From the NCBI GenBank assembly GCA_963966185.1, contig CAWZYM010000407.1:111001-175000 (forward strand): a stretch of DNA of 64,000 nt, read 5' to 3'. The notes under the pieces were generated by a model. That model made no database searches. It saw nothing but the letters and a program-made list of their open reading frames with translations, and was not told where the DNA came from. Position 1 is the stretch's first letter, and the number at the start of each line of letters is the position of its first letter. Position numbers and translations under genes: made by a program. This DNA is from Rhabditoides inermis (taxonomy: Eukaryota > Nematoda > Chromadorea > Rhabditida > Rhabditidae). This document shows, piece by piece, positions 1 through 11,304 of the stretch.

Positions 1-109
1 CAAGAACCTCTCCAATGCAGAAAACTGCCCAGAGTACCTGCACATTGCACAAAACAAATTGTGTCGATGACAAGATCATAATCTAAGTTTTGTATTGTTT
101 TGTATTCAG

Positions 110-422
110 GGGCTGGTCGAGGAGCTTCGCGCGTGGGAGTCGGTCGGTCTGCGCCCCGGCGGAGAGACGTACGCCGCTCTTGCGCGCGCTTTTGCCATGC
201 AGGGAAACGTCAAGGGAGTCAGGTGAGGTTTGCTCACTGAATTACAAACGATGATTTTGAAAGTAATGGTTGGAACTTTGCCACTGTTACAATCTCTGTT
301 CTTTTCAACTTTTCAGTGACATCTCTTTTGTTCGCGAGGAGGGTCTTTCTGTGGACGAGTCTCTGCTCGAGACTATGATGTACGCCGTTGGAAGGGCGGA
401 AGCCGGCGCTGATCAAGTCAAG
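110..422 (+). CDS. LRPPRC-like PPR protein, two internal exons
   Basis: Two exons, 110-222 and 317-422, are joined in phase by a GT-AG intron (AG|T makes a Ser codon). The translation contains helix-pair repeats such as GLRPGGETYAALARAFAMQG, followed by EEGLSVDESLLETMMYAVGR. The spacing of the G-L-x(2-6)-Y/L-x-x-L/M pattern is that of pentatricopeptide repeats. In animals, tandem PPRs with this short degenerate style belong to the LRPPRC family, which binds and stabilises mitochondrial mRNAs; that family assignment is an inference from style. The gene enters from the left edge, so its start and targeting peptide are not visible. Confidence 0.5.
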
Positions 423-633
423 GTGGGCTGTCAAGGTGGGTAGAAGTGAAATCCACAGAATTATTATGTTTCGGATGATTGATACATTACTTACTGTTTT
501 TTGTTGTCCGTTTATATTTATATTCCAAGTTTGATTTTGAAGCGAGTTGTGGGTACGAGTGTTTGATACAATAGTATGCACCCTTCCCATTGTACTCGAC
601 TACGACACTTAACATCTGTTTCCCTCTTTGCAG

Positions 634-960
634 TGCTTTGTGCAGCAGCCGGGAGTGTCGGAGGTGCGTGGCGTCTGCTTTGCGCGATTGCCAAGGGAGC
701 GATCAAAGCAGAAACGCTGAGGTAGGTCCTTGGTAAAGTGATTATTGATTTATCGATTGCTGTTACAGCTCGCCTTGATTGAGAACTTGCCGGCGCTCTC
801 ATCCATGCGAGGGAGAACAACCTTTGGATGTGCTGGCCGATTGGATCGAGAGCGGATTGCCCGGAGCTATCGAGGAGGTAAAGAGGGAGAGGGAAGAGTG
901 CGAGGTAGACTTCCACGGCAGCGTTTGTCGTTTTTCGAGCTTAATCTGGCTTCGGAGATA
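634..960 (+). pseudogene. Downstream PPR-like exons, frame broken
   Basis: A block at about 634-722 reads LLCAIAKGAIKAETL before a GTAGGT donor. After a TTACAG acceptor at 768 the sequence reads LALIENLPAL, but the good reading then moves to other frames (DVLADWIESGLPGAIEE near 825-880). No single frame covers the block, and TGA interrupts one of them. It looks like the continuation of the PPR gene with one or more indels. It could be genuine decay, an assembly error, or intron structure that I have not resolved. About 960-1600 beyond it holds no gene I can support. Confidence 0.3.
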
Positions 961-1802
961 CATAGATGATGTGGGGCTAATGTATTAGGTATTACTAAGC
1001 TAATGGATCAGGTACTACTAAGATAATGGATCAGGTATTACTAACAAACTGCGAATCTTGTTTGTTAATCTTGAATGGGTATTGGAGCAGCATGTCTTCT
1101 CCTCCACCTCCCTCTCCTCTTCCTCCAGCTAAAGTGGTCTGCTGCGGGTCTGATTTGAAGGGCAAGTGTAGTCTGTAGGCAAGTGTAGTCTTGTGTATTA
1201 GACAAAAAGAACTAGGAAGAGGAAGTAATACATGCAATTCCACTCGCTGCGTGCGCTGCGCTAGCGCGCTAGTGTGTTTTGCGCGAGATTCGTATACCTA
1301 CACATTTGCATAGCATTGAAATCATTTTGTTCGTATGTCTGGACGGACATGGCTGCGTTGCAGACTGCAGTAACACCGCACATCATGGGGCTGTCATTTC
1401 TGGTTAACTGACCCCTATAGGATGGTTCGCGGTAGTACTCACACTGTCTCGACCCGTGCTGGTGCAGCTCGGCGGCCCTCCGGCGAGTTGTGCCTCGTCT
1501 CTTCACTCTCTGGAGACAGCCGCCGTCCTATCCGGATGCGCATGTAAGTCTTGTCTCGATCGTCTACTTGGTGCAGTTTCTCACCCCTGGTCGTTTCAGC
1601 TACCGCGTCGACTTTCGCGCGCTCGCGCTGCTCACTCGCCCGGCTCCGTCTCCTCCTTCCCCTCCTTCCCCTCCTTCCCCTCCTCCCCTTCCGCCACTCG
1701 ACTGGCTACAGGTATTTCAGTAGATTCCGGCGAACAACCATGATTTTTGTGTCGTTTGATTATGTAGATGTATGGTTCATGTTTTCACAGCGTTGCGTTT
1801 CA

Positions 1803-3742
1803 GGATGCCCCGCCCCCACCCCCGCAGGTCCGGCCCGGCCCGGCCGGCCCGTTCGGTGGAGGAGCGCCGCCGCCGCCGCCCCCTCCTCGGTCCACCATGC
1901 CCGTTGGCGGTGAGTGGCGAGTGGATAGGGAAGAGTGGATTCGGACGACGCTATTCTATTTGTGTTTAGTTGACGGACCGGGATCTCTCGGTGCACCTCC
2001 GCCGCCGCCGCCGCCGCCGCCCCTGCCCGAAGGATTCGTCTTGTCTGGCAAGCCGGTGGAGATGCCCGCACAGCAAATCGACAAGGGAGTATTTCTGGCG
2101 GTGAGTGTGAAGAGTATATCATACTCATTTGAAGAATGCAGTGTTCTATTCGTCTTGTGTTTATGATGAGGAGTCATAGTCATGTTTGTTTGCCCGCATC
2201 TTTTTTTAAACCCTCATTGTTTGCAGGAGATCCGGGCGGGAATGCGGCTGCGCACTGTGTCGTCTCCAGCGGCGGGCGGAGAAGAAGGGAGGGTCGATGC
2301 TCGCCAGTTCTTCCTGCAGCAGATCAGGGCGGGCATGCGACTCAAACCGGTGAGTGTGCGGGTGGGGCGTGCGAGCATGCATGTCGCGATGTTGGAGAGG
2401 TGTTATTGGATCGTGACTGGTAGGGTGGTGATGGTGATGGGGTCGGTGAAGTGTATTATTGATGGGTTTTAGTATTTTCTATGGCAAGTGGGTTGATAGG
2501 AGTTGATGTGATTGACGATTCTGAATATTGTTTGATTATTTGTGATTGCAGTTTGACTCGACGATGGCAGAAAGGCGTCGCTCGCCGATGACTGAGATGG
2601 GTGGGCTGGCCGGCGAGCTCGCCAGGGCACTCGAGGAGCGACGAAACAATATGGGCTGCGACAGCAGTGACGGTAAGAGGGGGGGGGGTACGGTAGTTTG
2701 GATCTACGGTAGACATGAGTTGTGGTTTGGTGATGATGGATCTGGGTACGGTAGACATGGGCGTTAGGTATTTGTTTGGTTAGGTCATGTTAAAAGATTC
2801 CAGATGAATCTCTCCGATTCTCTGTGGTTTGGTGATGATTGATGATACTAATACACTACTCGCCACATTGAATAGCAAAAGTGTGGGCCCGGGTGCCCCC
2901 GGTGTGGGCCCGAGTGGGCCCGCGCCCCGTATTCGATCATATCGAAATATTTTCTCATGAAATTTTGTATACATAATGAGAAAAGCATTCCGCATCGATC
3001 TGCGTTTACAGAATTTTGAAATTTTGATTTTGATTTTTTTCGGGCTCACACCCTGTGGGACCGGCGGTCCCACTGAGTGTCCCCGGTGTGGGACCGTGTG
3101 GGCCCGACAAGCTCACTCTGTGCCCCCGGTGTGGGACCGTGTGGGCCCGAACACTATTTCTTCTTATTTTACTATTTTCATCAAAAACAAACATTACTAA
3201 CGTAATCCCCATAGTGTATTTAGGCTGGAAACATGTTTTGAGCGAAAAATGAAACATGTTCCACTCACCATGACATCATGAGTTGACGTCACTTTGCCGT
3301 TTCGACAGGTCACACTTTTCCGATTTTGATAAGAATAACTGCTTCCGATTTTTATTATTTTGTTTGTGAGCTACATTTGGAGACATAATTTCTTATTTGA
3401 ATTGCATATATGATTGGTCCCCCGATAAAACGATGCCCGTTTAGTGCATCCAGTCCCTCCTATTGTCATCCAATCGCATATGGCTACTCTGCCTTGAGCG
3501 GTTACAGTCTGCTGCGCGACTGCTGGTGTCACTAGGTCAACTTCTGAAAAGACACTCGAAATATCAGAATGCACTTTTGATAAAACACTGATATTATAAT
3601 CGATTGTGTCTCGTTTTCCGAATCAGGAATATACCATGTTTCATATGGTTCCGATGAAGTTCACTATATTCCGTTCACTACCCACGCCATCATACAGTAC
3701 TCACGTGACGCGCATGTATGGATTCCACGAGTGAGCGTGGGT

Positions 3743-3794
<52 letters not shown>

Positions 3795-6688
3795 TGGCGT
3801 CCGATCAAAATGGAAACTGCACCACTGAACTTCCCATCTTTCACTCCTTATTGTGATAATATTGTGTCAGCATTTTGTTTTCATGATTTCCACAACGTTG
3901 TCACACATGAGTCTTTAGCGAGAACCCGCCCGGTGCGAGAGAGGAGGGGGCGGGGCATAGAGGAGTCGCGTCTCTCTGGCTGTGCCCTGCCACAGGCGGG
4001 AGAGACTGTGACGCGATAACATATCTGAATTCCACCATTCAAATTCATGAAATCAAAAATGATCAATTTTAAATTGTTTTCAGTTTGTTACAAACATTTC
4101 GAGCTTCAAAAAGAGGTCTCATAAGGACCTGACGAAACATGCAGTCTTCGGAAGTACGGCCACATTGTCGCGGTTAGAGCTTGAATCGTCATTCTACGCT
4201 ATTTGAAAAGGGAATAGCACAAGAGTGAACCCGACGACCGGTGTGGGTAGGGAATAGTAAATAAATCGTTTTTTTTTTCAAGAAATAGCGAATCTTTTGA
4301 TCTGTGAAGCTCTTTAGTGTTTGAGAAACCAGATTTGAATTTGTGCGCATCGGCTTTCTCTCATTGAGACGAGTAAAATGACGTCTTTAATTTTAAGTTT
4401 GGACCAATTTGAACGAAATCAGTATCGCCACTCCGGCTGGAATTGGCAGCTCAACTTGAGTAATCACGAAACCACCACACATTTATTACAGTATTAGGGA
4501 CCACAATGACATTTTCAGATGTTTGGATATGGTACAGCAATTAATTCATTAATGTAGTTCATTTTAAGCTGAGTTCAAAAATATATAATGTTCATAGGGT
4601 TGATCGTTCATATTGCGCTCAAATTCCGCGCGGCGCGCGCACCCGAGCGCGCGCTCACATAGGAAAAGTGCGACAGAGGGCGGCTAGATCAAAACACTGA
4701 TGACGTCATCGAAAGTTAAATTATAAATATATTCGTTCATATTAGTAGCACTACGCTTTGTTTGATTGTAATTGATCAGTACTTGACGAAACACGTCTCT
4801 TATGACATCATTTTTCATTACTCATTTCGGGCAATGGCGGCTAGATCAAAGAAAAATGACGTCATCATATCACTCTTTATCGATTTTCACTACTATACAG
4901 GGTACATTATCCCATAAATAAAATATCGTTGGAATCAGCGTGAAAGGGCGAACCGTTCTATGCTAATTAGAGCACATCATGCGTCCAGTGAGAATATGTT
5001 ACATGATTCCGCCGGGCTCTCTGCAACTCACGTTGTGGTCCCTATTACAGTATCGGTGTTCACTCTCCGGGTGCAGCATGGTCTCTAATATTTGTCTGAA
5101 CCTCTTCCTCTCTTGTATCGTGCGTTCTCTAACCCTCTCGCGTCCGGATCTCACTCTTTTACACACTCTCTCATATCGAGTCTCCACTCATTCCCAAGCC
5201 CAACTCTGCCTGTAGCGTGCTACGGGCGGGTGAGGGAAGAGAGTGAATAGAGAATGTGGTAGTCGTGTGAGACAAACTCTCGAATGAAACAGCACTCACA
5301 CACAATATAAATGTACTGATTTCGATCTTGAACTAAATTACAAACATTAAAGTTAGTTTATTGGCAGATACATTTCGCGTATTGAAACCTTGAAACGGAC
5401 ACGAAAGACTGTTCTGTAACTGAAAAAGTTTCGTATGTCCTTATGAGACCTCTTTTTGAAGCTCAAAATGTATGTATCAAACTGAAAACAAGATTGATTA
5501 TATATGATTTCATGAATTTGAAGGATGGAGACATGTTATCGCGTCGCAGTCTCTCCCGCCTGTGGCAGGGCACAACCAGAGAGACGCGACTCCTCTATAA
5601 AAAATCATGAAAACAAAATGCTGACACAATATTATCACAATAAGGAGTGAAATGTGGGGGTGCAGTTTCCATTTTGATCGGACGCCACGCTCTCTCTCTC
5701 TCTCTCTCTCTCTCACTCACTACCCACGCTCACTCGTGGAATCCATACATGCGCGTCACGTGAGTACTGTATGATGGCGTGGGTAGTGAACGGAATATAG
5801 TGAACTTCATCGGAACCATATGAAACATGGTATATTCCTGATTCGGAAAACGAGACACAATCGATTATAATATCAGTGTTTTATCAAAAGTGCATTCTGA
5901 TATTTCGAGTGTCTTTTCAGAAGTTGACCTAGTGACACCAGCAGTCGCGCAGCAGACTGTAACCGCTCAAGGCAGAGTAGCCATATGCGATTGGATGACA
6001 ATAGGAGGGACTGGATGCACTAAACGGGCATCGTTTTATCGGGGGACCAATCATATATGCAATTCAAATAAGAAATTATGTCTCCAAATGTAGCTCACAA
6101 ACAAAATAATAAAAATCGGAAGCAGTTATTCTTATCAAAATCGGAAAAGTGTGACCTGTCGAAACGGCAAAGTGACGTCAACTCATGATGTCATGGTGAG
6201 TGAAACATGTTTCATTTTTCGCTCAAAACATGTTTCCAGCCTAAATACACTATGGGGATTACGTTAGTAATGTTTGTTTTTAATGAAAATAGTAAAATAA
6301 GAAGATATAGTGTTCGGGCCCACACGGTCCCACACCGGGGGCACAGAGTGAGCCCGTCGGGCCCACACGGTCCCACACCGGGGACACTCAGTGGGACCGC
6401 CGGTCCCACAGGGTGTGAGCCCGAAAAAAATCAAAATCAAAATTTCAAAATTCTGTAAACGCAGATCGATGCGGAATGCTTTTCTCATTATGTATACAAA
6501 ATTTCATGAGAAAATATTTCGATATGATCGAATACGGGGCGCGGGCCCACTCGGGCCCACACCGGGGGCACCCGGGCCCACACTTTTGCTATTCCATGTG
6601 GCGAGTAGTGTACACTTGTGTTGGGTTATTGATTGACTTGCTGTTTTCAGAGTCGGACTCAGACTTGTCGGACCATTGGACTGACTGA
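1803..6688 (+). CDS. WASP-family actin nucleation promoter, C-terminal exons
   Basis: Exons at 1803-1910, 1971-2100, 2227-2350, 2552-2672 and 6651-6688 have GT-AG junctions and join in phase. In order they encode two polyproline runs (profilin/SH3 ligands), two WH2 motifs (EIRAGMRLRTV and QQIRAGMRLKPV, the LKK/LRx actin-binding type), a central amphipathic segment (GGLAGELARALEERRNN) and an acidic tail ending ESDSDLSDHWTD with the Trp that contacts Arp2/3. Tandem WH2 plus CA is the N-WASP layout; a WAVE would usually have one WH2. The product activates Arp2/3 at the cytoplasmic cortex. A proline-rich block at about 1600-1711 may be a further upstream exon. WH1 and CRIB exons were not found. 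The last intron (2673-6650) contains a large transposon, yet the splice sites and terminal exon remain intact. Confidence 0.75.
2854..6610. mobile_element. Foldback DNA transposon, CACTA/Mirage-like, non-autonomous
   Basis: Inverted repeats run from 2854 to about 4140 and from about 5430 to 6610 (CACTACTCGCCACAT at each outer end). They flank about 1.3 kb of unique DNA. A TA dinucleotide borders each end, fitting a 2-bp target duplication. The subterminal parts carry about seven copies of GTGTGGGMCCG per side. The arms include matching (AG)n tracts (3745-3792 and 5693-5714). No transposase reading frame was found, so mobility would need a partner. Superfamily assignment rests on the CACTA start, TA flank and subterminal repeats and is tentative; a generic foldback element is the alternative. 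Confidence 0.7.
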
Positions 6689-6779
6689 AGGCCGGAAGCC
6701 TGGGAAGCCTTCGCTTCGCCCACTCGTTCTTTGACTAGACTATACTTGAATGTACATTTGATTTTACTGTGACTGACTG

Positions 6780-6841
6780 CTGCCTGTATAAAGATATTTG
6801 TCTATGTGGCTTGTCGTTGGTGGGGCAGAATGGTGGCAGTG
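6780..6841 (+). repeat. Composite repeat, copy A, left fragment
   Basis: The segment TATAAAGATATTTG...TGGCTTGTCGTTGG...GAATGGTGGCAGT matches 34066-34115. The match resumes at 11388, on the far side of the retrotransposon, which shows that copy A was split by that insertion. Confidence 0.7.
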
Positions 6842-7032
6842 AGGTTTAGCCCGGATATCCGAACACCGATTCGAATCGCGCGCCAAAAGTGATTTTTGGA
6901 ATGGTTTGGCCGCGCAGCGGTCGCGGCGCGGCAGAAGAAGTCGCACGCTTCGAGAGCGACGTCTTCTTTATCTACGACGTTTTTGTTGTCGTGTGTGGTT
7001 GCTTCATCTGTTTCACCCGTCCCTACCTTCTC

Positions 7033-7629
7033 ATGGACCCCAAGGACCCCAAGCTCGCAGCTGCGGAGGCCGCCGGATTCACCGAGGAGGAGCGCAAGGT
7101 TCTGGCCCTCTTCCTCGCCGCCGGAGAAGCTCCTCCCCAGAGGACCCCCTTTCCCTATGGAGACAACCAGTCGTTCAATCGACAGCTCGATGTCATCAAC
7201 AACACCCTCAAGCTGCTGGACAACGCCAAGTTCGCTGCCTCTCCCGACGACAAGAACCAGTTCATCACCGACGCCATCAAGAACCTAGAGGACCGCGGTC
7301 GCTTGCTGGGTCTGGCCGACAAGGACAGGAGGGTGCTAGATGTCTATGACCGAGTCAACCTCCTGTCCTCTGCCACTGGACCCGGAGGAGACCCCCTCCA
7401 GCTGGCGCTCGCGCTGATGCCCACGGCCGCGCCCCCCGAGAAGAAGCGGAAGGTCGACCAGCCCTTTCGTGCGAGCGGGGCTGACAGGAGCGCTCAGCCT
7501 CGCTCATCTGCCGAGAGCTCCCGGATCGCGGACTCCCTCCGCGCTCTCAACGACCGCCTCGATCGCGCTGAGAGGAGGCGCTCCCCCGACCGCTCGTCCC
7601 GTAGCCGCTACGCCGACAGGAGACACTGA
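7033..7629 (+). CDS. Ngaro-like ORF1 (gag-like)
   Basis: This is a 198-codon ORF from the ATG at 7033; the frame is open further upstream, but ATG-GACCCC follows directly after the A1 repeat region. The N-terminal half is helical and acidic. A basic nuclear-localisation-type cluster PEKKRKV lies near residue 140, and the C-terminus is rich in Arg/Ser/Asp (RSPDRSSRSRYADRR), a nucleic-acid-binding tail. No zinc knuckle was seen. By position it is the structural/RNA-binding protein of the element. Its 3' end overlaps the start of the RT frame. Confidence 0.65.
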   Translation: MDPKDPKLAAAEAAGFTEEERKVLALFLAAGEAPPQRTPFPYGDNQSFNRQLDVINNTLKLLDNAKFAASPDDKNQFITDAIKNLEDRGRLLGLADKDRRVLDVYDRVNLLSSATGPGGDPLQLALALMPTAAPPEKKRKVDQPFRASGADRSAQPRSSAESSRIADSLRALNDRLDRAERRRSPDRSSRSRYADRRH

Positions 7630-8662
7630 GGACCGTGAGTTTGGTGTGGGTGCTCTTGCTTCTTCGGTTCGTGATAACATCTCTTTCTGGTCTGGTATCG
7701 GCGCGTCGCAATTTGCGCTCTCTGTTATTGCCTCTGGCTACAGGCTCCCATTTGTTTCGCAACCCCCTACCGGGTGCGCGGGAACTAACAGGGCTTCAGC
7801 TATCACTCATGCCGCGTTTGTCTCATCGGAAATTCGTAGCCTCCTTCTCTCCCGAGCCATCGTACCCCTTTCTTCTGCTCCCACTCTGGTGTCCCCTCTT
7901 TCGGTAGCCGTTAACAGCGCGGGCAAGCCGAGACTCATTCTCGATCTCAGCGAGCTAAACAAAGCCCTAAAACCCCCGCGCATCAAGTTCGACGACCTCA
8001 AGTCTATCTGGTACGACCTCCCCGCCGGAGGCTGGGCCGCCTCTTTCGATCTTTCCAGCGGTTACCATCACATTCCTATGAGCTCTTGCGCCGTGCCCTA
8101 CCTAGGTTTCACCTGGGACAACCTTTTCTATGCCTACACAGTCCTACCGTTCGGATTGTGCACGGCGCCCTATGTTTTCACAAAGGTTATGAGAAATCTG
8201 TCGAATCACTGGCGGTCGCAAGGCATTCACGTCGCCGTCTTCATCGACGACGGCCTCATCTACGCAGCCTCCGAAGCTGAAGCGCAATCTGGCGCGAACT
8301 CTGTGAGATCTGATCTCAGTCGAGCGGGCATTCTGGCCCACCCGACAAAGTCAATCTGGACTGTCACTCAGACCATCGAATGGCTGGGCTTCTCTATTGA
8401 TCTCGCCCAAGGCAAGATCTCTCCCGTCGCGAGGCGACTTCTCTCTCTGCGCGAGCGATTATCTGCTATCCAGCGGGGTGCCCCGGGGGCTTGTCTCAGC
8501 ACGGCCATCGGCACGATCCTCTCTGTAACTCTCACTGTTCCAGGCGGACTCTCGCGGACGCGTGCCCTCCTCAGACTTCTCAACAGCTGTCCCGATTCGA
8601 CTTCCAGAGAGCTATGTCTGGTGAGAAGTTACTGCCAATCCCTTCCCTTCCCCAAGATGTGA
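7469..8662 (+). CDS. Reverse transcriptase of the Ngaro-like element
   Basis: Open frame of 397 codons with the RT motifs in order: KPRLILDLSELNKAL (about residue 155), motif A AASFDLSSGYHHIP (about 190), motif B LPFGLCTAPYVFTKVM (about 225) and motif C AVFIDDGLI (about 255), with both catalytic Asp present. The style is DIRS/Ngaro-type. The open frame overlaps ORF1 and has no obvious ATG, so translation may depend on frameshift, reinitiation or splicing. RT-like coding continues in another frame after about 8580, where RNase H begins. Confidence 0.85.
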   Translation: MRAGLTGALSLAHLPRAPGSRTPSALSTTASIALRGGAPPTARPVAATPTGDTEDREFGVGALASSVRDNISFWSGIGASQFALSVIASGYRLPFVSQPPTGCAGTNRASAITHAAFVSSEIRSLLLSRAIVPLSSAPTLVSPLSVAVNSAGKPRLILDLSELNKALKPPRIKFDDLKSIWYDLPAGGWAASFDLSSGYHHIPMSSCAVPYLGFTWDNLFYAYTVLPFGLCTAPYVFTKVMRNLSNHWRSQGIHVAVFIDDGLIYAASEAEAQSGANSVRSDLSRAGILAHPTKSIWTVTQTIEWLGFSIDLAQGKISPVARRLLSLRERLSAIQRGAPGACLSTAIGTILSVTLTVPGGLSRTRALLRLLNSCPDSTSRELCLVRSYCQSLPFPKM

Positions 8663-9573
8663 TGTCGGAAATCGACTGGTGGCTGGCCAGAGTCGACCGC
8701 GGCTGCATACGGGTGTTTCCCGACCCGCCTTTCGTACCCTCTATCGAAATTGCAGCTGACGCTTCGAGCGTGGCGTTAGGCGCAGTCTGGAAGCGCGGAA
8801 AACTGACCATTCGAACCGCGCAAAACCTGTCCGAGTCCGAAAAACTCGAGTCGAGTGCGATGAGGGAACTGAAGGCTGTCGCACTCGCCGCTCGTTCTTT
8901 CGCTCACAAATGCCGTAACCAGCAAGTTCTCTTTCGATGCGATAGCACGGCCGCAGTTGCTATACTCTCTAAGGGCTCCATGAACGAGACCCTGCACAAC
9001 ATTGCAATGTCAGCTGTTCAAACATTCGAAGACGCGGGAGCTTTCGTGGTTTTTCAATGGGTTCCCCGGGAAGAGAACGAGGAGGCCGACGCGGCCTCTC
9101 GCCTGGTAGACACCGACGATTGGTCTATTCACCCCGAGATGTTCAGGTATCTCGCCGGACGGTGGGGGAGACCGACGTGCGACGTGTTTGCCGACGACAG
9201 AAACGCCCACTGCGCACGCTTCGGCAGTCGACTCAGCTGCCCAGGAACGTCAGGAGCCAACAGCTTCAGGTACGACGCACTGTGGGAAGGTTTTCTGTGG
9301 GTGATCCCTCCCATCTCTCTAGCCGTCAGGGCAATTCACTTTCTTATCGAGAAAAGATGCAAGGCCATTCTCGGAGTGCCCGCATGGAAGTCGGGCGCCT
9401 TCTGGCCGATGCTCGTCGAGCCTGGAGGGAAGCGATGGAAGCGCTTTGTGCGCGACTGTCACACGGTCCCAGCGGGGACCCACTTCCTCATTCCAAGCAC
9501 GGCGGGCAACGAAACCTTCAGCAAACCCTTTGTGCTTTTCGACTTCCACTTCCTTCTCATAGATGCGAAATGA
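8580..9573 (+). CDS. RNase H and C-terminal domain of the Ngaro-like element
   Basis: The frame is open from 8491; protein-like sequence takes over from the RT frame near 8580 (QQLSRFDFQRAMSGEK). RNase H residues are visible: IAADASSVALGAVW (Asp), AMRELKAVALA (Glu), FRCDSTAAVAIL (Asp) and REENEEADAASRL (Asp). The conserved DIRS-type tail follows (DDWSIHPEMF, RFGSRLSCPGTSG, WVIPPISLAVR, PAWKSGAFWPML). RT and RNase H are normally one polyprotein in this family, so the change from frame 2 to frame 1 is a -1 type shift. It could be an inactivating indel, programmed, or an assembly error. Confidence 0.8.
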
Positions 9574-9833
9574 GACGCGTTTTCACCCCCTTTGCATGTT
9601 ATCTACCTCGTTCCTCCTTTTTATTGCCGATTTCATATAAGGATAGGAGGGTTACACATTTTATGCCGGAGGGAACAGAGGCATAATGAGGTTTAGCCCG
9701 GATATCCGAACACCGATTCGAATCGCGCGCCAAAAGTGATTTTTGGAATGGTTTGGCCGCGCAGCGGTCGCGGCGCGGCAGAAGAAGTCGCACGCTTCGA
9801 GAGCGACGTCTTCTTCATCTACGACGTTTTTGT

Positions 9834-10894
9834 TGCCTCCCTCCCTCCCCTCTATGGCCTCCGCCCACTAACCTAACGATCAATAACGGTGCCAATTCAG
9901 GCCCGCTCCAGACGCTTCTCGACAGAGCTGGTTCCGTCGGAGCCCGCCTCGGCATACCCGAGCAGATGTGGAAGGAGTGGCACCTCCAGAGCAAAGCCGA
10001 GAGCACGGTGTCTGCTTACGCCAGCGCCTGGCAGAATCTCGGTGAGCGGGAACACTTTTGAAACGGTGTATGACAATCGGTTTGCAGTTCACTTCGCCTC
10101 CGCCGGCGAGCTCGACCCCGGTGACAGTTTCACCCTGGCCCTCTACCTCGGGCGGAAGCTCATCCAGAAGAAGAGCCTATCCGCCATCCCCACTACTACA
10201 GCCGCGTGGTCGTGGGCCACCGGCCAAGCTCCTCGGAACACCCCCGCCTACCCGCTGGTGTCGATGGTCGACGCGGTCGCCAGAAGGACCAAGCCAGCCA
10301 CCAAGCACCACGCGCCCGTCATGAAGGAAGATTATGACCGCATATTCGAATGGGCCCTGTCTTCCCGCGACAAGAAAGACAAGCGCATCGGAGCTGCAGT
10401 GGTGCTCGGATTCCGCGGGTGTCTCAGGGGAGGCGAGGTGCTCGCACTGACGACCCAAGACATTCGGAAAGACGGCGATGTTTACGCCATTCACGTCAAG
10501 GTATCTTGTCAGTCTTGTCTATTTCATCTGTGTTGTTCTGTTGCAGAGGTCCAAGACCGATCAGTCGGGCGAGGGCTCCACCGTTTACTTCAAGATGACT
10601 CCCGAGGAAGAAGCTCTGATGCAACCTCTGGTGGCGGAAGGACAGCGTCCGATCTTCAAGGATTTCAACACCGGAGGACACGGGTCCACCGACCTCCTCA
10701 GGCGTGAGTTCGCCCGTATGGTGGCCGCGGTGGGCCTGAACGCAGCCCTCACCCCTCACTCTCTTCGGTCCGGTGGCGCCACCGACATGGCCAGGGGCGG
10801 CGCCACCCTGGAGGCCATCATGAGGAAGGGACGGTGGAAGTCATCTGCCACCATCCCCTCCTACATTCGCGACCTCCCCCAGTTGTCTCGTTAA
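9834..10894 (+). CDS. Spliced tyrosine recombinase (YR) of the Ngaro-like element
   Basis: Three exons, to 10041, 10088-10500 and 10547-10894, are separated by 46-nt GT-AG introns that join in phase. Catalytic residues: Arg in FRGCLRGGEVLAL, HxxR in TPHSLRSGGATDMARG, and the nucleophile Tyr in GRWKSSATIPSYIRDL. The N-terminal part (MWKEWHLQSKAESTVSAYAS) matches a core-binding domain. The enzyme would integrate a circular cDNA through the A/B repeat junction. The start codon is uncertain; no good ATG lies before residue ~40 of the open frame, so a 5' exon may exist. Confidence 0.85.
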
Positions 10895-11304
10895 CCTCTA
10901 TGTTCACCTTTTGCTTCCCGGCTATCCAAAACACTGGTTCTGCTCTCGCATTTCTGACCACGTTCCGTTGTTCCCGCTCCCGTTCAGTTGTTCCTCGTTA
11001 TTGTTATCCGTTGTTCAGATATCCGTTGTTTAGATTTTTCTTTCTTGCTTGTTTCGGTCCACGTCAGTTTCGTCGTCGCACTAATAAAATCCCTATTCAA
11101 CTTTCTACGTTTCTACGTTCGTTTTTGTTTCGTTGTCTCCTTTCTCTCTTCTCTCGCTCACCCTCTATCTCTCTCTCCCTCTCTCTCTCTGCCTTCACGC
11201 CGCTTTCGTCATCGTCGGGCGCAACTTCACCTCAAGAACCAAGCCCAAGTCACGAGGGATGCGCGCGTCACTCTAAAACCCTTGCCACACATGATAGCAA
11301 TAAA
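10895..11304 (+). other. 3' non-coding tract of the Ngaro-like element
   Basis: Pyrimidine-rich sequence with CTCTCT runs between the recombinase stop and repeat B2. I see no gene in it. A possible AATAAA lies near 11085. Confidence 0.4.
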
